From Comamonas sp. SCN 65-56 (GTDB lineage Bacteria; Pseudomonadota; Gammaproteobacteria; Burkholderiales; Burkholderiaceae_C), in assembly GCF_001724135.1 (NCBI RefSeq), contig NZ_MEDS01000008.1, positions 62,001 through 126,000 on the forward strand: 64,000 nt of DNA. Reading direction: 5' to 3'. Each line of letters begins with the position of its first letter. Within the stretch, counting starts at the first letter, position 1. Position numbers and translations under genes: made by a program. Below are positions 42,501-49,480 of this stretch, one piece after another. The notes beneath the pieces are model-generated. The model searched no databases. It was not told the DNA's origin and saw nothing but the letters and a program-made list of their open reading frames with translations.

Positions 42501-42559
42501 TTCAAAAAAATGCGCCATTACGTTCACCAAGAAAGCGCGGGTAGCTATCAATGTGATAG

Positions 42560-43171
42560 TTAACCAGGTATCTCATCGGTACGCAGCCAGCCCGTCACGC
42601 TCCAGCGCGTACTGCGGCAGGGCAGCACCGCATGCGGCATCAGGCCGCTGACAAACACCGCCAGACGCGCGTTCAAGGGCGCAAAGCGCGCCAACTCGAT
42701 GTCCGGGTTCGTCGGCTGATAAAAGCACAGCTCGCCGCCGTCGGCTTCATTCCATTCATCGTTGAGGTACAGCACGATGGAAATCTTGCGCACGTTGCTG
42801 CCGCGGTGCTGATCCAGATGCTTGCGGTAACCGCGCCCCTCGGGGTAGCGCGCAAAGTGAAATTCCTGACTGCGCAGGCCCATGGCGAAGCGCTCGTTCA
42901 AGACCGCGCGCAGGCCCGCCATCCAGCCAAAGAACGGATGGCGCTCCAATCGCGAACCGGGTGGCACCCAGCAGATCGCGTCGCCGCGCACCTCGGGCTC
43001 CTTGCCGCCCGCCGGGTCCAGGCCGAACTCGCCCGGCTCGAAGCAGTTGGCAGCCCACAGCTCTTGCGCATAGCGGCGCAGTTCGGCGCACCACGCGGGC
43101 GCGACGTTCGCGTCGCTCACGCTCCAGCCCTGCCGGTTCAGCGCGCTGATGATGGTGTCGTAATCACCCAT
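42560..43171 (-). CDS. 2OG-Fe(II) oxygenase (prolyl 4-hydroxylase-like)
   Basis: A 203-residue double-stranded beta-helix dioxygenase. The iron triad is visible as HLDQH (HxD, about residues 117-119) and MPHAVLP (about residue 180). The 2-oxoglutarate arginine follows in RSTRWSVTGW. The middle segment, KISIVLYLNDEWNEADGGEL, is typical of the P4Hc class. Substrates of bacterial members include proteins (for example EF-Tu or ribosomal proteins) and small molecules, and this one is undetermined. It lies 190 bp upstream of, and on the same strand as, the GH64-like gene. Confidence 0.88.
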   Translation of the reverse strand: MGDYDTIISALNRQGWSVSDANVAPAWCAELRRYAQELWAANCFEPGEFGLDPAGGKEPEVRGDAICWVPPGSRLERHPFFGWMAGLRAVLNERFAMGLRSQEFHFARYPEGRGYRKHLDQHRGSNVRKISIVLYLNDEWNEADGGELCFYQPTNPDIELARFAPLNARLAVFVSGLMPHAVLPCRSTRWSVTGWLRTDEIPG

Positions 43172-43325
43172 GGTTCATGGCTCACGGGAGCTGAAAATTC
43201 TCTTGTCACAAAACGCGGTCTGCCCGCATCCAATATTGCAACGAGGGGAACAAAAGCCCGGTTCTCCGCATTCGACATCCAACAGGGTGCCAAAGATTCG
43301 GGGCTGGTGATTGAAGGAGAAAATC

Positions 43326-43634
43326 ATGATCAAGGTCTATTCCACCATCGCTTTTGCCGCTGGCCTTCTGTTGGCTGGTTCCGCATTTGCTGCCACCATG
43401 CAACCGGCCGCTGGCAACGCACCCTATTTTGACGAAGGCCAAAGTACGACGAGCACGCTGCAACGTGCGGACGTCCGCAGCGCCGCCATCGCACAGCACC
43501 CTGCGGTTGGCAACTTGTCTGCTGCGCAACCTTACACACCAAGCAAGCTGACACGTGCTCAGGTGCATGACGCAACCGTGCAGGCTATTCATAACGGCTT
43601 TCATGTCGAGGTCGGCAATCTGACCACCTTGTAA
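43326..43634 (+). CDS. DUF4148 domain exported protein
   Basis: A 102-residue protein with a clear Sec signal peptide (MIKVYSTIAFAAGLLLAGSA, cleavage after AFA) and the short DUF4148 pattern at the end (SKLTRAQVHDATVQAIHNGF). The family is abundant in Burkholderiales and its function is unknown. The Shine-Dalgarno AAGGAG is at 43314-43319. It is less GC-rich than its neighbours. The gene facing it from 44255 encodes a paralog with the same MQPAAGN/VQPVAGN and LTRAQVH motifs. A strong terminator follows. Confidence 0.85.
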   Translation: MIKVYSTIAFAAGLLLAGSAFAATMQPAAGNAPYFDEGQSTTSTLQRADVRSAAIAQHPAVGNLSAAQPYTPSKLTRAQVHDATVQAIHNGFHVEVGNLTTL

Positions 43635-43640
43635 TCGCAC

Positions 43641-43696
43641 GTCTGCCAAGGCAGACATGAAATGGCTTGACCGATACACGGTCAGGCCATTTTTTT
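43641..43696 (+). terminator. Tandem hairpins, terminator of the first DUF4148 gene
   Basis: GTCTGCC (43641-43647) pairs with GGCAGAC (43650-43656). A second stem (AATGGC..TGACCG with CGGTCA..GCCATT, 43661-43690) is followed by seven T. Confidence 0.85.
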
Positions 43697-43697
43697 G

Positions 43698-43870
43698 TCT
43701 GGCGGCAACAGGCGCATGGCGATAGCTGCATCGATGCGGCTATCGCCATGGTCGCCCATGCTTCGCGGTGCATGTCTCACGCGCCCTGCGTAGCAGTGCC
43801 TTCTTTGCGGTTCTTGTTCATCGGCTCGAGACTTGCACTCGCTGGTGCGCGCGCATGCCGCGCGCAGCAC
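43698..43870. other. Spacer with 36-bp near-perfect palindrome
   Basis: No gene seen. CATGGCGATAGC (43715-43726) and GCTATCGCCATG (43739-43750) are perfect inverted arms, and the centre contains the palindrome GCATCGATGC. Only one T-G mismatch interrupts pairing of the whole 36 bp, so RNA from either strand would form a very stable hairpin. Confidence 0.6.
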
Positions 43871-43894
43871 AAAAAAAGCCCGGAGAACCCGGGC
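43871..43894 (-). terminator. Intrinsic terminator of the second DUF4148 gene
   Basis: On the minus strand GCCCGG (43894-43889) pairs with CCGGGC (43883-43878) and seven T follow (43877-43871). Confidence 0.8.
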
Positions 43895-43940
43895 AAAAAG
43901 AAAGGTTGCCGCGAGAGATGCCTCCCTCGCGACAAGCGCG

Positions 43941-44255
43941 TTACGAAGCCATGCCTGACTTGACGTGATAGCCAGCCGCCAATGCTTTCAGCAAGTCCTG
44001 ATGAACCTGCGCACGCGTCAGCGTGCTGGAGCCAGGTGCAGTCTCGGATTGAAACTGCGTCAACTCACCGACTGCAGGACGGTGCGCAATCGCATCGGCA
44101 TGTACTTGGGCACGTGTCAACGCGCCAACGCTCACGGCAGCAGGGTCAAAGAAAGGCATGTTTCCTGCGACAGGTTGTACGGAACCCGCCTGCGCCGCAC
44201 CTGCCATCAATGCAGCAGCGCCGAAAGCAGCAAGAGCAATCGCAATTTTGTTCAT
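43941..44255 (-). CDS. DUF4148 domain exported protein (paralog)
   Basis: A 104-residue protein with a Sec signal peptide (MNKIAIALAAFGAAALMAGA, cleavage after AQA). It contains two LTRAQVH segments (about residues 46-52 and 79-85), the second in the DUF4148 position LTRAQVHQDLLKALAAGYHV. It is convergent with its paralog at 43326, and the two share the sequence after the signal peptide (VQPVAGNMPFFD against MQPAAGNAPYFD). Function unknown. The Shine-Dalgarno AGGAG precedes the start at 44255. Its 5' side faces leuC, so the two promoters share 44256-44488. Confidence 0.85.
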   Translation of the reverse strand: MNKIAIALAAFGAAALMAGAAQAGSVQPVAGNMPFFDPAAVSVGALTRAQVHADAIAHRPAVGELTQFQSETAPGSSTLTRAQVHQDLLKALAAGYHVKSGMAS

Positions 44256-44488
44256 GATGATTCTCCTAAAGACTGATCAAACAAACCGCCCCTCACGAGG
44301 TGGAATCCATCGAACAGGCCTGTTCTGCTTTATTGGATGGTGCGATGCAATCGCATGTTTCATGAATGCGCCACGCCAGCACAATTCCATGCGCGATCCA
44401 GCCTCTCAAGCCCCGATCAACGCGTGATCAGCCACAACGCCTAAAATTGACAGGTTTCAGCTACGCACGCCATTTGTCATTCACCACC

Positions 44489-45910
44489 ATGGGACGTACC
44501 CTCTACGACAAAGTCTTCGACGAGCACGTCGCCCATACCGAAGAAGACGGCACCGCCCTGCTCTATATCGATCGCCACCTGGTGCACGAAGTGACCAGTC
44601 CGCAGGCGTTTGAAGGGCTGCGCGAGGCGGGCCGCCCGGTCTGGCGCACCAGCTCCATCATTGCCACGGCCGATCACAACACGCCCACCACCGGCTGGGA
44701 GCGCGGCTACGACGGCATCGCCGATCCGATCAGCAAACTGCAGATCGAGACGCTGGATGACAACATCCGCAAGAGCGGCGCGGCCGCCTTCTTCCCCTTC
44801 CTCTCCAGGCGCCAGGGCATCGTGCACGTGATCGGCCCGGAAAACGGCGCCACGCTGCCCGGCATGACAGTGGTCTGCGGCGACAGCCACACCAGCACCC
44901 ACGGCGCTTTTGGCGCGCTGGCGCACGGCATAGGCACGAGCGAAGTCGAGCATGTGCTGGCCACGCAGTGCCTGCTGGCCAAGAAAGCCAAAAACATGCT
45001 GGTGCGCGTGAACGGCCAGGTGGCGCCCGGCATCACCGCCAAGGACATCGTGCTGGCGATCATCGGCAAGATCGGCACCGCGGGTGGCACCGGCTACACC
45101 ATCGAATTCGCCGGTGAAGCCATCCAGGCGCTGTCGATGGAAGGCCGCATGACGGTGTGCAACATGGCCATCGAGGCCGGTGCGCGCGCCGGCATGATCG
45201 CCGTCGATCAGAAAACCCTGGACTACGTCAAGGGCCGCCCGCTCGCGCCCACCGGGGTGGAGTGGGATCAGGCCGTGGCCTACTGGAAAACCTTGCATTC
45301 CGATGCGGACGCGCATTTCGACGCCGTCGTCAACCTGGCCGCGGCGGACATCGAACCGCAGGTCACCTGGGGCACCAACCCCGAGATGGTGGTCAATGTC
45401 AGCGCACGCGTGCCCGACCCGGACAAGGAAAAAGACCCGGTGATCCGCCATGCCATGGAGCGCGCGCTCACCTACATGGGGCTAGAACCCGGCAAGCCGA
45501 TGCAGGACATCTTCGTCGACAAGGTGTTCATAGGCTCATGCACCAACAGCCGCATCGAAGACCTGCGTGCCGCCGCTGCCGTGGTGAAAAATCTCAACCA
45601 GAAAGTGGCGAAGAACATCAAGCTGGCGATGGTGGTGCCGGGCTCTGGCCTGGTGAAGGAGCAAGCCGAGCGCGAGGGCCTGGACAAGATTTTCCTGGCC
45701 GCCGGCTTCGAGTGGCGCGAACCGGGCTGCTCGATGTGCCTGGCGATGAACGCCGACCGGCTGGAGCCGGGCGAGCGCTGCGCGTCCACCAGCAACCGCA
45801 ATTTCGAAGGCCGCCAGGGCGCCGGTGGACGCACCCACCTGGTCAGCCCCGCAATGGCCGCCGCTGCCGCCATTCATGGCCATTTCGTAGACATCCGCAG
45901 ATTTGCCTGA
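44489..45910 (+). CDS. leuC: 3-isopropylmalate dehydratase large subunit
   Basis: The 473-residue iron-sulfur subunit of isopropylmalate isomerase (leucine pathway, 2- to 3-isopropylmalate). Cluster cysteines are visible in [11 protein letters not shown] and [11 protein letters not shown]. Other signatures are [20 protein letters not shown] and [20 protein letters not shown]. The start at 44489 gives the standard N-terminus [14 protein letters not shown]; the frame is open upstream without similarity. TAAAAT at 44442-44447 may be the -10 element. First gene of leuC-entericidin-leuD-leuB. Confidence 0.96.
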   Translation: MGRTLYDKVFDEHVAHTEEDGTALLYIDRHLVHEVTSPQAFEGLREAGRPVWRTSSIIATADHNTPTTGWERGYDGIADPISKLQIETLDDNIRKSGAAAFFPFLSRRQGIVHVIGPENGATLPGMTVVCGDSHTSTHGAFGALAHGIGTSEVEHVLATQCLLAKKAKNMLVRVNGQVAPGITAKDIVLAIIGKIGTAGGTGYTIEFAGEAIQALSMEGRMTVCNMAIEAGARAGMIAVDQKTLDYVKGRPLAPTGVEWDQAVAYWKTLHSDADAHFDAVVNLAAADIEPQVTWGTNPEMVVNVSARVPDPDKEKDPVIRHAMERALTYMGLEPGKPMQDIFVDKVFIGSCTNSRIEDLRAAAAVVKNLNQKVAKNIKLAMVVPGSGLVKEQAEREGLDKIFLAAGFEWREPGCSMCLAMNADRLEPGERCASTSNRNFEGRQGAGGRTHLVSPAMAAAAAIHGHFVDIRRFA

Positions 45911-45921
45911 AAGCGCCACGC

Positions 45922-46047
45922 ATGACAAAAATCGCCGTGATCTTCTCCGTGCTCCTCACCCTGCTTTTGGCCGGCTGCAACACCGTCAAGGGCGTGGGGC
46001 AGGATGTGCAAAAAGCCGGCAGCGCCATCGAGCGCGCCGCCAAGTAA
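45922..46047 (+). CDS. Entericidin A/B family lipoprotein
   Basis: A 41-residue lipoprotein with signal peptide and lipobox MTKIAVIFSVLLTLLLAG-C, then NTVKGVGQDVQKAGSAIERA, the amphipathic helix typical of entericidins. E. coli EcnB is a bacteriolytic toxin and EcnA its antidote, but single homologues in beta-proteobacteria have no proven role. It lies 11 bp after leuC and 9 bp before leuD, so it is transcribed with the leucine genes. This is a recurrent neighbourhood in Burkholderiales as far as I know. Confidence 0.85.
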   Translation: MTKIAVIFSVLLTLLLAGCNTVKGVGQDVQKAGSAIERAAK

Positions 46048-46056
46048 GGCCGCCCC

Positions 46057-46710
46057 ATGCAAGCATTCACCATCCACAAGGGACTGGTTGCGCCCATGGA
46101 CCGCGAAAACGTCGATACCGACGCGATCATCCCCAAGCAGTTTCTCAAGTCGATCAAGCGCACCGGCTTCGGTCCCAATCTGTTTGACGAGTGGCGCTAC
46201 CTCGACCAGCCCGGCAAACCTGGCATGCCTGAGTCCAAGCGCAAGCCGAATCCGGACTTCGTGCTCAACCAGCCGCGTTACAAGGGCGCAAGCATCCTGC
46301 TGGCGCGGCAGAATTTCGGCTGCGGCTCAAGCCGTGAGCACGCGCCCTGGGCACTGCAGCAGTACGGCTTTCGCGCCATCATCGCGCCCAGCTATGCCGA
46401 CATTTTTTTCAACAACTGCTTCAAGAACGGCCTGCTGCCCATCCGCCTGCCGGAATCGACGGTCAGCCGTCTGTTTGACGAAGTGGCCGCGTTCCCGGGT
46501 TACGAGCTCACGATAGATCTGGAGCGCCAGGTGGTGGTCGAGCCGCAAGGCGCCGAGATCCCGTTCGAGGTCGAGGCCTTCCGCCGTTACTGCCTGCTGG
46601 GCGGGTTGGACGACATCGGCCTGACGCTGCGCCACAAGGACAAGATCAAGGCCTTCGAGGCCGAGCGACTGGCCACCAAGCCTTGGCTGGCGCATGTCAT
46701 GTCCTCTTGA
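46057..46710 (+). CDS. leuD: 3-isopropylmalate dehydratase small subunit
   Basis: The 217-residue partner of LeuC that completes the isopropylmalate isomerase. The swivelling-domain signature is visible: [40 protein letters not shown] and [16 protein letters not shown]. The ATG at 46057 starts the conserved N-terminus [18 protein letters not shown]. An 80-bp gap with a REP-like hairpin separates it from leuB, so leuB may have partly independent expression. Confidence 0.96.
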   Translation: MQAFTIHKGLVAPMDRENVDTDAIIPKQFLKSIKRTGFGPNLFDEWRYLDQPGKPGMPESKRKPNPDFVLNQPRYKGASILLARQNFGCGSSREHAPWALQQYGFRAIIAPSYADIFFNNCFKNGLLPIRLPESTVSRLFDEVAAFPGYELTIDLERQVVVEPQGAEIPFEVEAFRRYCLLGGLDDIGLTLRHKDKIKAFEAERLATKPWLAHVMSS

Positions 46711-46740
46711 AGACACGCTCAGGAATGTGAACAAAACAGG

Positions 46741-46776
46741 GCTCCAGCGCTTGTCCAGCAAGCGCATGCAGCTATC
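46741..46776. repeat. Dispersed hairpin repeat between leuD and leuB
   Basis: GCTCCAGCGCTTGTCCAGCA, then AGCGCATGCAGCTATC, is one of the clearest copies of the family (stem AGCGCTTG-T and AGCAAGCGC). Confidence 0.7.
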
Positions 46777-46790
46777 AAAACAAAGAAACC

Positions 46791-47861
46791 ATGAAAATCG
46801 CCATTCTTCCGGGTGACGGCATAGGCCCCGAAATCGTCGAGCAAGCGGTCAAGGTGCTCAAGGCGCTGGACCTGCAGCTTGAAATGGAAACCGCGCCCGT
46901 CGGCGGCGCCGCCTACGAAGCCAGTGGCCACCCGCTGCCAGACGCCACGCTGAATCTGTCCAGGGCGGCCGATGCCATTTTGTTCGGTGCCGTGGGCGAC
47001 TGGAAATACGACCAGCTTGAGCGCGCACTGCGCCCGGAGCAAGCCATCCTCGGCCTGCGCAAGGCGCTCGGTCTGTTCGCCAATTTCCGTCCGGCGATCT
47101 GCTATGAGCAGCTCACGCACGCCAGCAGCCTCAAGCCCGAGCTGGTTGCGGGCCTCGATATCCTCATCATCCGCGAGCTCACCGGCGACATTTATTTCGG
47201 CCAGCCGCGCGGGCGCCGCAGCGCACCGGATGGCGCTTTTGCCGGTGCCGAAGAAGCCTTCGACACCATGCGCTACGCGCGCCCCGAGATCGAGCGCATC
47301 GCCCATGTCGCCTTCCAGGCCGCCCGCCAACGCAGCAAACGCGTGACCAGCGTGGACAAGGCCAACGTGCTGGAGACCTTCCAGTTCTGGAAGGACGTGG
47401 TTGCCGAGGTGCACAAGGATTACCCCGACGTGGAGCTGTCGCACATGTACGTGGACAACGCCGCGATGCAGCTGGTGAAGGCACCCAAGGCCTTTGACGT
47501 GATCGTCACCGGCAACATGTTTGGCGACATTCTCTCGGACGAAGCATCCATGCTCACCGGCTCCATCGGCATGCTGCCCTCGGCATCGCTCAACGCTCAG
47601 CGCCAAGGCCTGTACGAACCCAGCCACGGCAGCGCACCGGACATCGCCGGCAAGGGCGTGGCCAATCCGCTGGCCACCATCCTGAGTGCCGCAATGATGT
47701 TGCGCTTTTCGCTGAACCAGCCCGAGGCGGCCGATCGCATCGAGGCAGCCGTGAAGCAGGTCCTGGCGCAGGGCCTGCGCACGCCGGACATCCACAGCGA
47801 AGGCACGACGCGTGTCGGCACCGCCCAGATGGGCGACGCGGTTGTCAACGCGCTGCGCTGA
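46791..47861 (+). CDS. leuB: 3-isopropylmalate dehydrogenase
   Basis: A 356-residue NAD-dependent oxidative decarboxylase of leucine synthesis. Family signatures are present: [20 protein letters not shown] at the N-terminus, the substrate arginines in [53 protein letters not shown] and [20 protein letters not shown], and the NAD-binding [20 protein letters not shown]. The start at 46791 is unambiguous. The palindrome GCATG-AGGT-CATGC after the stop (47887-47900) may end the leucine transcript. Confidence 0.96.
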   Translation: MKIAILPGDGIGPEIVEQAVKVLKALDLQLEMETAPVGGAAYEASGHPLPDATLNLSRAADAILFGAVGDWKYDQLERALRPEQAILGLRKALGLFANFRPAICYEQLTHASSLKPELVAGLDILIIRELTGDIYFGQPRGRRSAPDGAFAGAEEAFDTMRYARPEIERIAHVAFQAARQRSKRVTSVDKANVLETFQFWKDVVAEVHKDYPDVELSHMYVDNAAMQLVKAPKAFDVIVTGNMFGDILSDEASMLTGSIGMLPSASLNAQRQGLYEPSHGSAPDIAGKGVANPLATILSAAMMLRFSLNQPEAADRIEAAVKQVLAQGLRTPDIHSEGTTRVGTAQMGDAVVNALR

Positions 47862-47923
47862 CAACGCGTTCATGGATACGCCGCCTGCATGAGGTCATGC
47901 GGCATCCTTTAAAATCCGGTGCC

Positions 47924-48025
47924 ATGCGCAGCTTTCGCCATTTCGTGACTCAAAACACACCTGCCCCATCGGCGGCTGTGGCGGCGCGCGCATCCATCAC
48001 CAAAACCACGACCATTACGGGCTGA
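47924..48025 (+). CDS. Putative threonine/isoleucine-rich leader peptide before asd
   Basis: A 33-codon open frame, MRSFRHFVTQNTPAPSAAVA then ARASITKTTTITG and stop. The last nine residues contain five Thr and two Ile, strongly recalling the E. coli ThrL leader (TTITTTITITTG). It ends about 100 bp before asd, and a hairpin with a T-run follows (48085-48108), so it fits transcription attenuation by threonine and isoleucine supply. TAAAAT at 47910-47915 is a possible -10 element, which would make the leader almost leaderless; no Shine-Dalgarno is seen. Not in standard gene calls because of its size. Confidence 0.6.
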   Translation: MRSFRHFVTQNTPAPSAAVAARASITKTTTITG

Positions 48026-48055
48026 AGCAGCTCCAGCATCGTCGTGCGCCCTCCT

Positions 48056-48108
48056 CCGGCCCTGACGAGCCGGGGCAAAAAGCAGCGCCGGATGGTGCAA
48101 GACTTTTT
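48056..48108 (+). terminator. Candidate attenuator between leader peptide and asd
   Basis: CCGGC (48056-48060) can pair with GCCGG (48069-48073). GCGCC (48085-48089) pairs with GGTGC (48094-48098) and is followed by five T at 48104-48108. TCCGGC (48055-48060) can alternatively pair with GCCGGA, giving a mutually exclusive structure. Stems are short, so folding must be computed. Confidence 0.45.
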
Positions 48109-48127
48109 AATCTGAAAGGGCAACGCA

Positions 48128-49240
48128 ATGAGCAAGCAACTGGTAGGCCTCGTCGGCTGGCGCGGCATGGTCGGCTCCGTGCTGATGGAGCGCATGCAGG
48201 CCGAAGGCGACTTCGAGCTGATCGAGCCGGTCTTCTTTTCCACCTCCAACGCCGGCGGCAAGGCCCCGGCGATGGCCAAGGCGCACAAGGAACTGCATGA
48301 CGCCAACGACGTCGCGGCGCTGACCAAGTGCGACATCATCATCTCCTGCCAGGGTGGCGACTACACCAAGGAAGTCTTCCCCAAGGTGCGCGCCAGCGGC
48401 TGGCAAGGCCACTGGATCGATGCCGCGAGCGCCCTGCGCATGCAGGACGATGCGGTCATCATCCTCGACCCGGTCAATGACGATCTGATCCAGGCCAGGC
48501 TCGCCGCCGGTGGCAAGAACTGGATCGGCGGCAACTGCACCAACTCCATCCTGTTGATGGGCCTGGTGGGCCTGTTCAAGGCCGGCTTGGTGGAATGGGT
48601 CAGCTCCATGACCTACCAGGCCGCTTCGGGTGGCGGCGCCAACCACATGCGTGAACTGCTCAAGGGCATGGGCGTGATCCACGGCGCGGTCGCCAGCGAA
48701 CTGGCCACGCCGGCCTCGGCCATCCTCGATATTGACCGCAAGGTGGCCCAGACCATACGCCAGGACGTGCCGCGCGAATTCTTCGGCGCGCCGCTGGCGG
48801 GTGGCTTGATCCCGTGGATCGACGCGCAGCTGGAAAACGGCCAGTCCAAGGAAGAATGGAAGGGCAAGGCCGAGGTCAACAAGATTCTGGGCACGCCGAC
48901 GCCGATCCCGGTTGACGGCCTGTGCGTGCGCATCGGCGCGATGCGCTGCCATTCGCTGGCATTGACGCTCAAGCTCAAGAAGGATGTACCACTCGCCGAG
49001 ATCGAGACCCTGATCAAGGGCGGCAACCCCTGGGTCAAGTTCGTTCCCAACGAGCGCGAGCAGACCGTCAGGGAGCTGACGCCCGCGGCCATCACCGGCG
49101 GTCTGCAGATCGCCGTCGGGCGCGTGCGCAAGCTGAACATCGGTCCGGAATACGTCTCGGCCTTCGTCGTTGGCGATCAGCTCCTGTGGGGTGCGGCCGA
49201 GCCATTGCGGCGCATGCTGCGCATCTTGCTCAAGGCCTGA
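48128..49240 (+). CDS. asd: Aspartate-semialdehyde dehydrogenase
   Basis: A 370-residue NADPH-dependent enzyme at the branch to lysine, methionine, threonine and diaminopimelate. The N-terminal cofactor motif is [18 protein letters not shown]. The catalytic cysteine is in GGNCTNSIL (about residue 135), and the substrate-binding region is [17 protein letters not shown]. The length and WRGMVGSVL motif match the proteobacterial form of about 370 residues. GAAAGGG (48114-48120) is the ribosome-binding site. The upstream leader peptide and attenuator suggest control by threonine. Confidence 0.96.
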   Translation: MSKQLVGLVGWRGMVGSVLMERMQAEGDFELIEPVFFSTSNAGGKAPAMAKAHKELHDANDVAALTKCDIIISCQGGDYTKEVFPKVRASGWQGHWIDAASALRMQDDAVIILDPVNDDLIQARLAAGGKNWIGGNCTNSILLMGLVGLFKAGLVEWVSSMTYQAASGGGANHMRELLKGMGVIHGAVASELATPASAILDIDRKVAQTIRQDVPREFFGAPLAGGLIPWIDAQLENGQSKEEWKGKAEVNKILGTPTPIPVDGLCVRIGAMRCHSLALTLKLKKDVPLAEIETLIKGGNPWVKFVPNEREQTVRELTPAAITGGLQIAVGRVRKLNIGPEYVSAFVVGDQLLWGAAEPLRRMLRILLKA

Positions 49241-49362
49241 GTCAAGCGATAGCGGCACGGCGTGCGCCACAGCATGCCGTGCGGCAGTGTTGCCGGTTGC
49301 CAACAAGCCCAACCGTCAAATCGGCGATAACGGCGGTAAAAAAGCTGAACTTCGTTCTTAGC

Positions 49363-49391
49363 TTGTCAGTGCAACACATTGATGCTAAGGT
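49363..49391 (+). promoter_or_regulatory. Candidate promoter for fimV
   Basis: TTGTCA (49363-49368) and TAAGGT (49386-49391) are separated by 17 bp. A small hairpin CACCTG/CAGGTG (49397-49412) would lie at the 5' end of the transcript. Confidence 0.4.
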
Positions 49392-49480
49392 GCTTTCACC
49401 TGTCTTCAGGTGCTTCAGTGCTCCCGTTTTAAAAGCGCAAGGCCTACCCAACAGACGCAACGCACACTGCCTCACCACCC

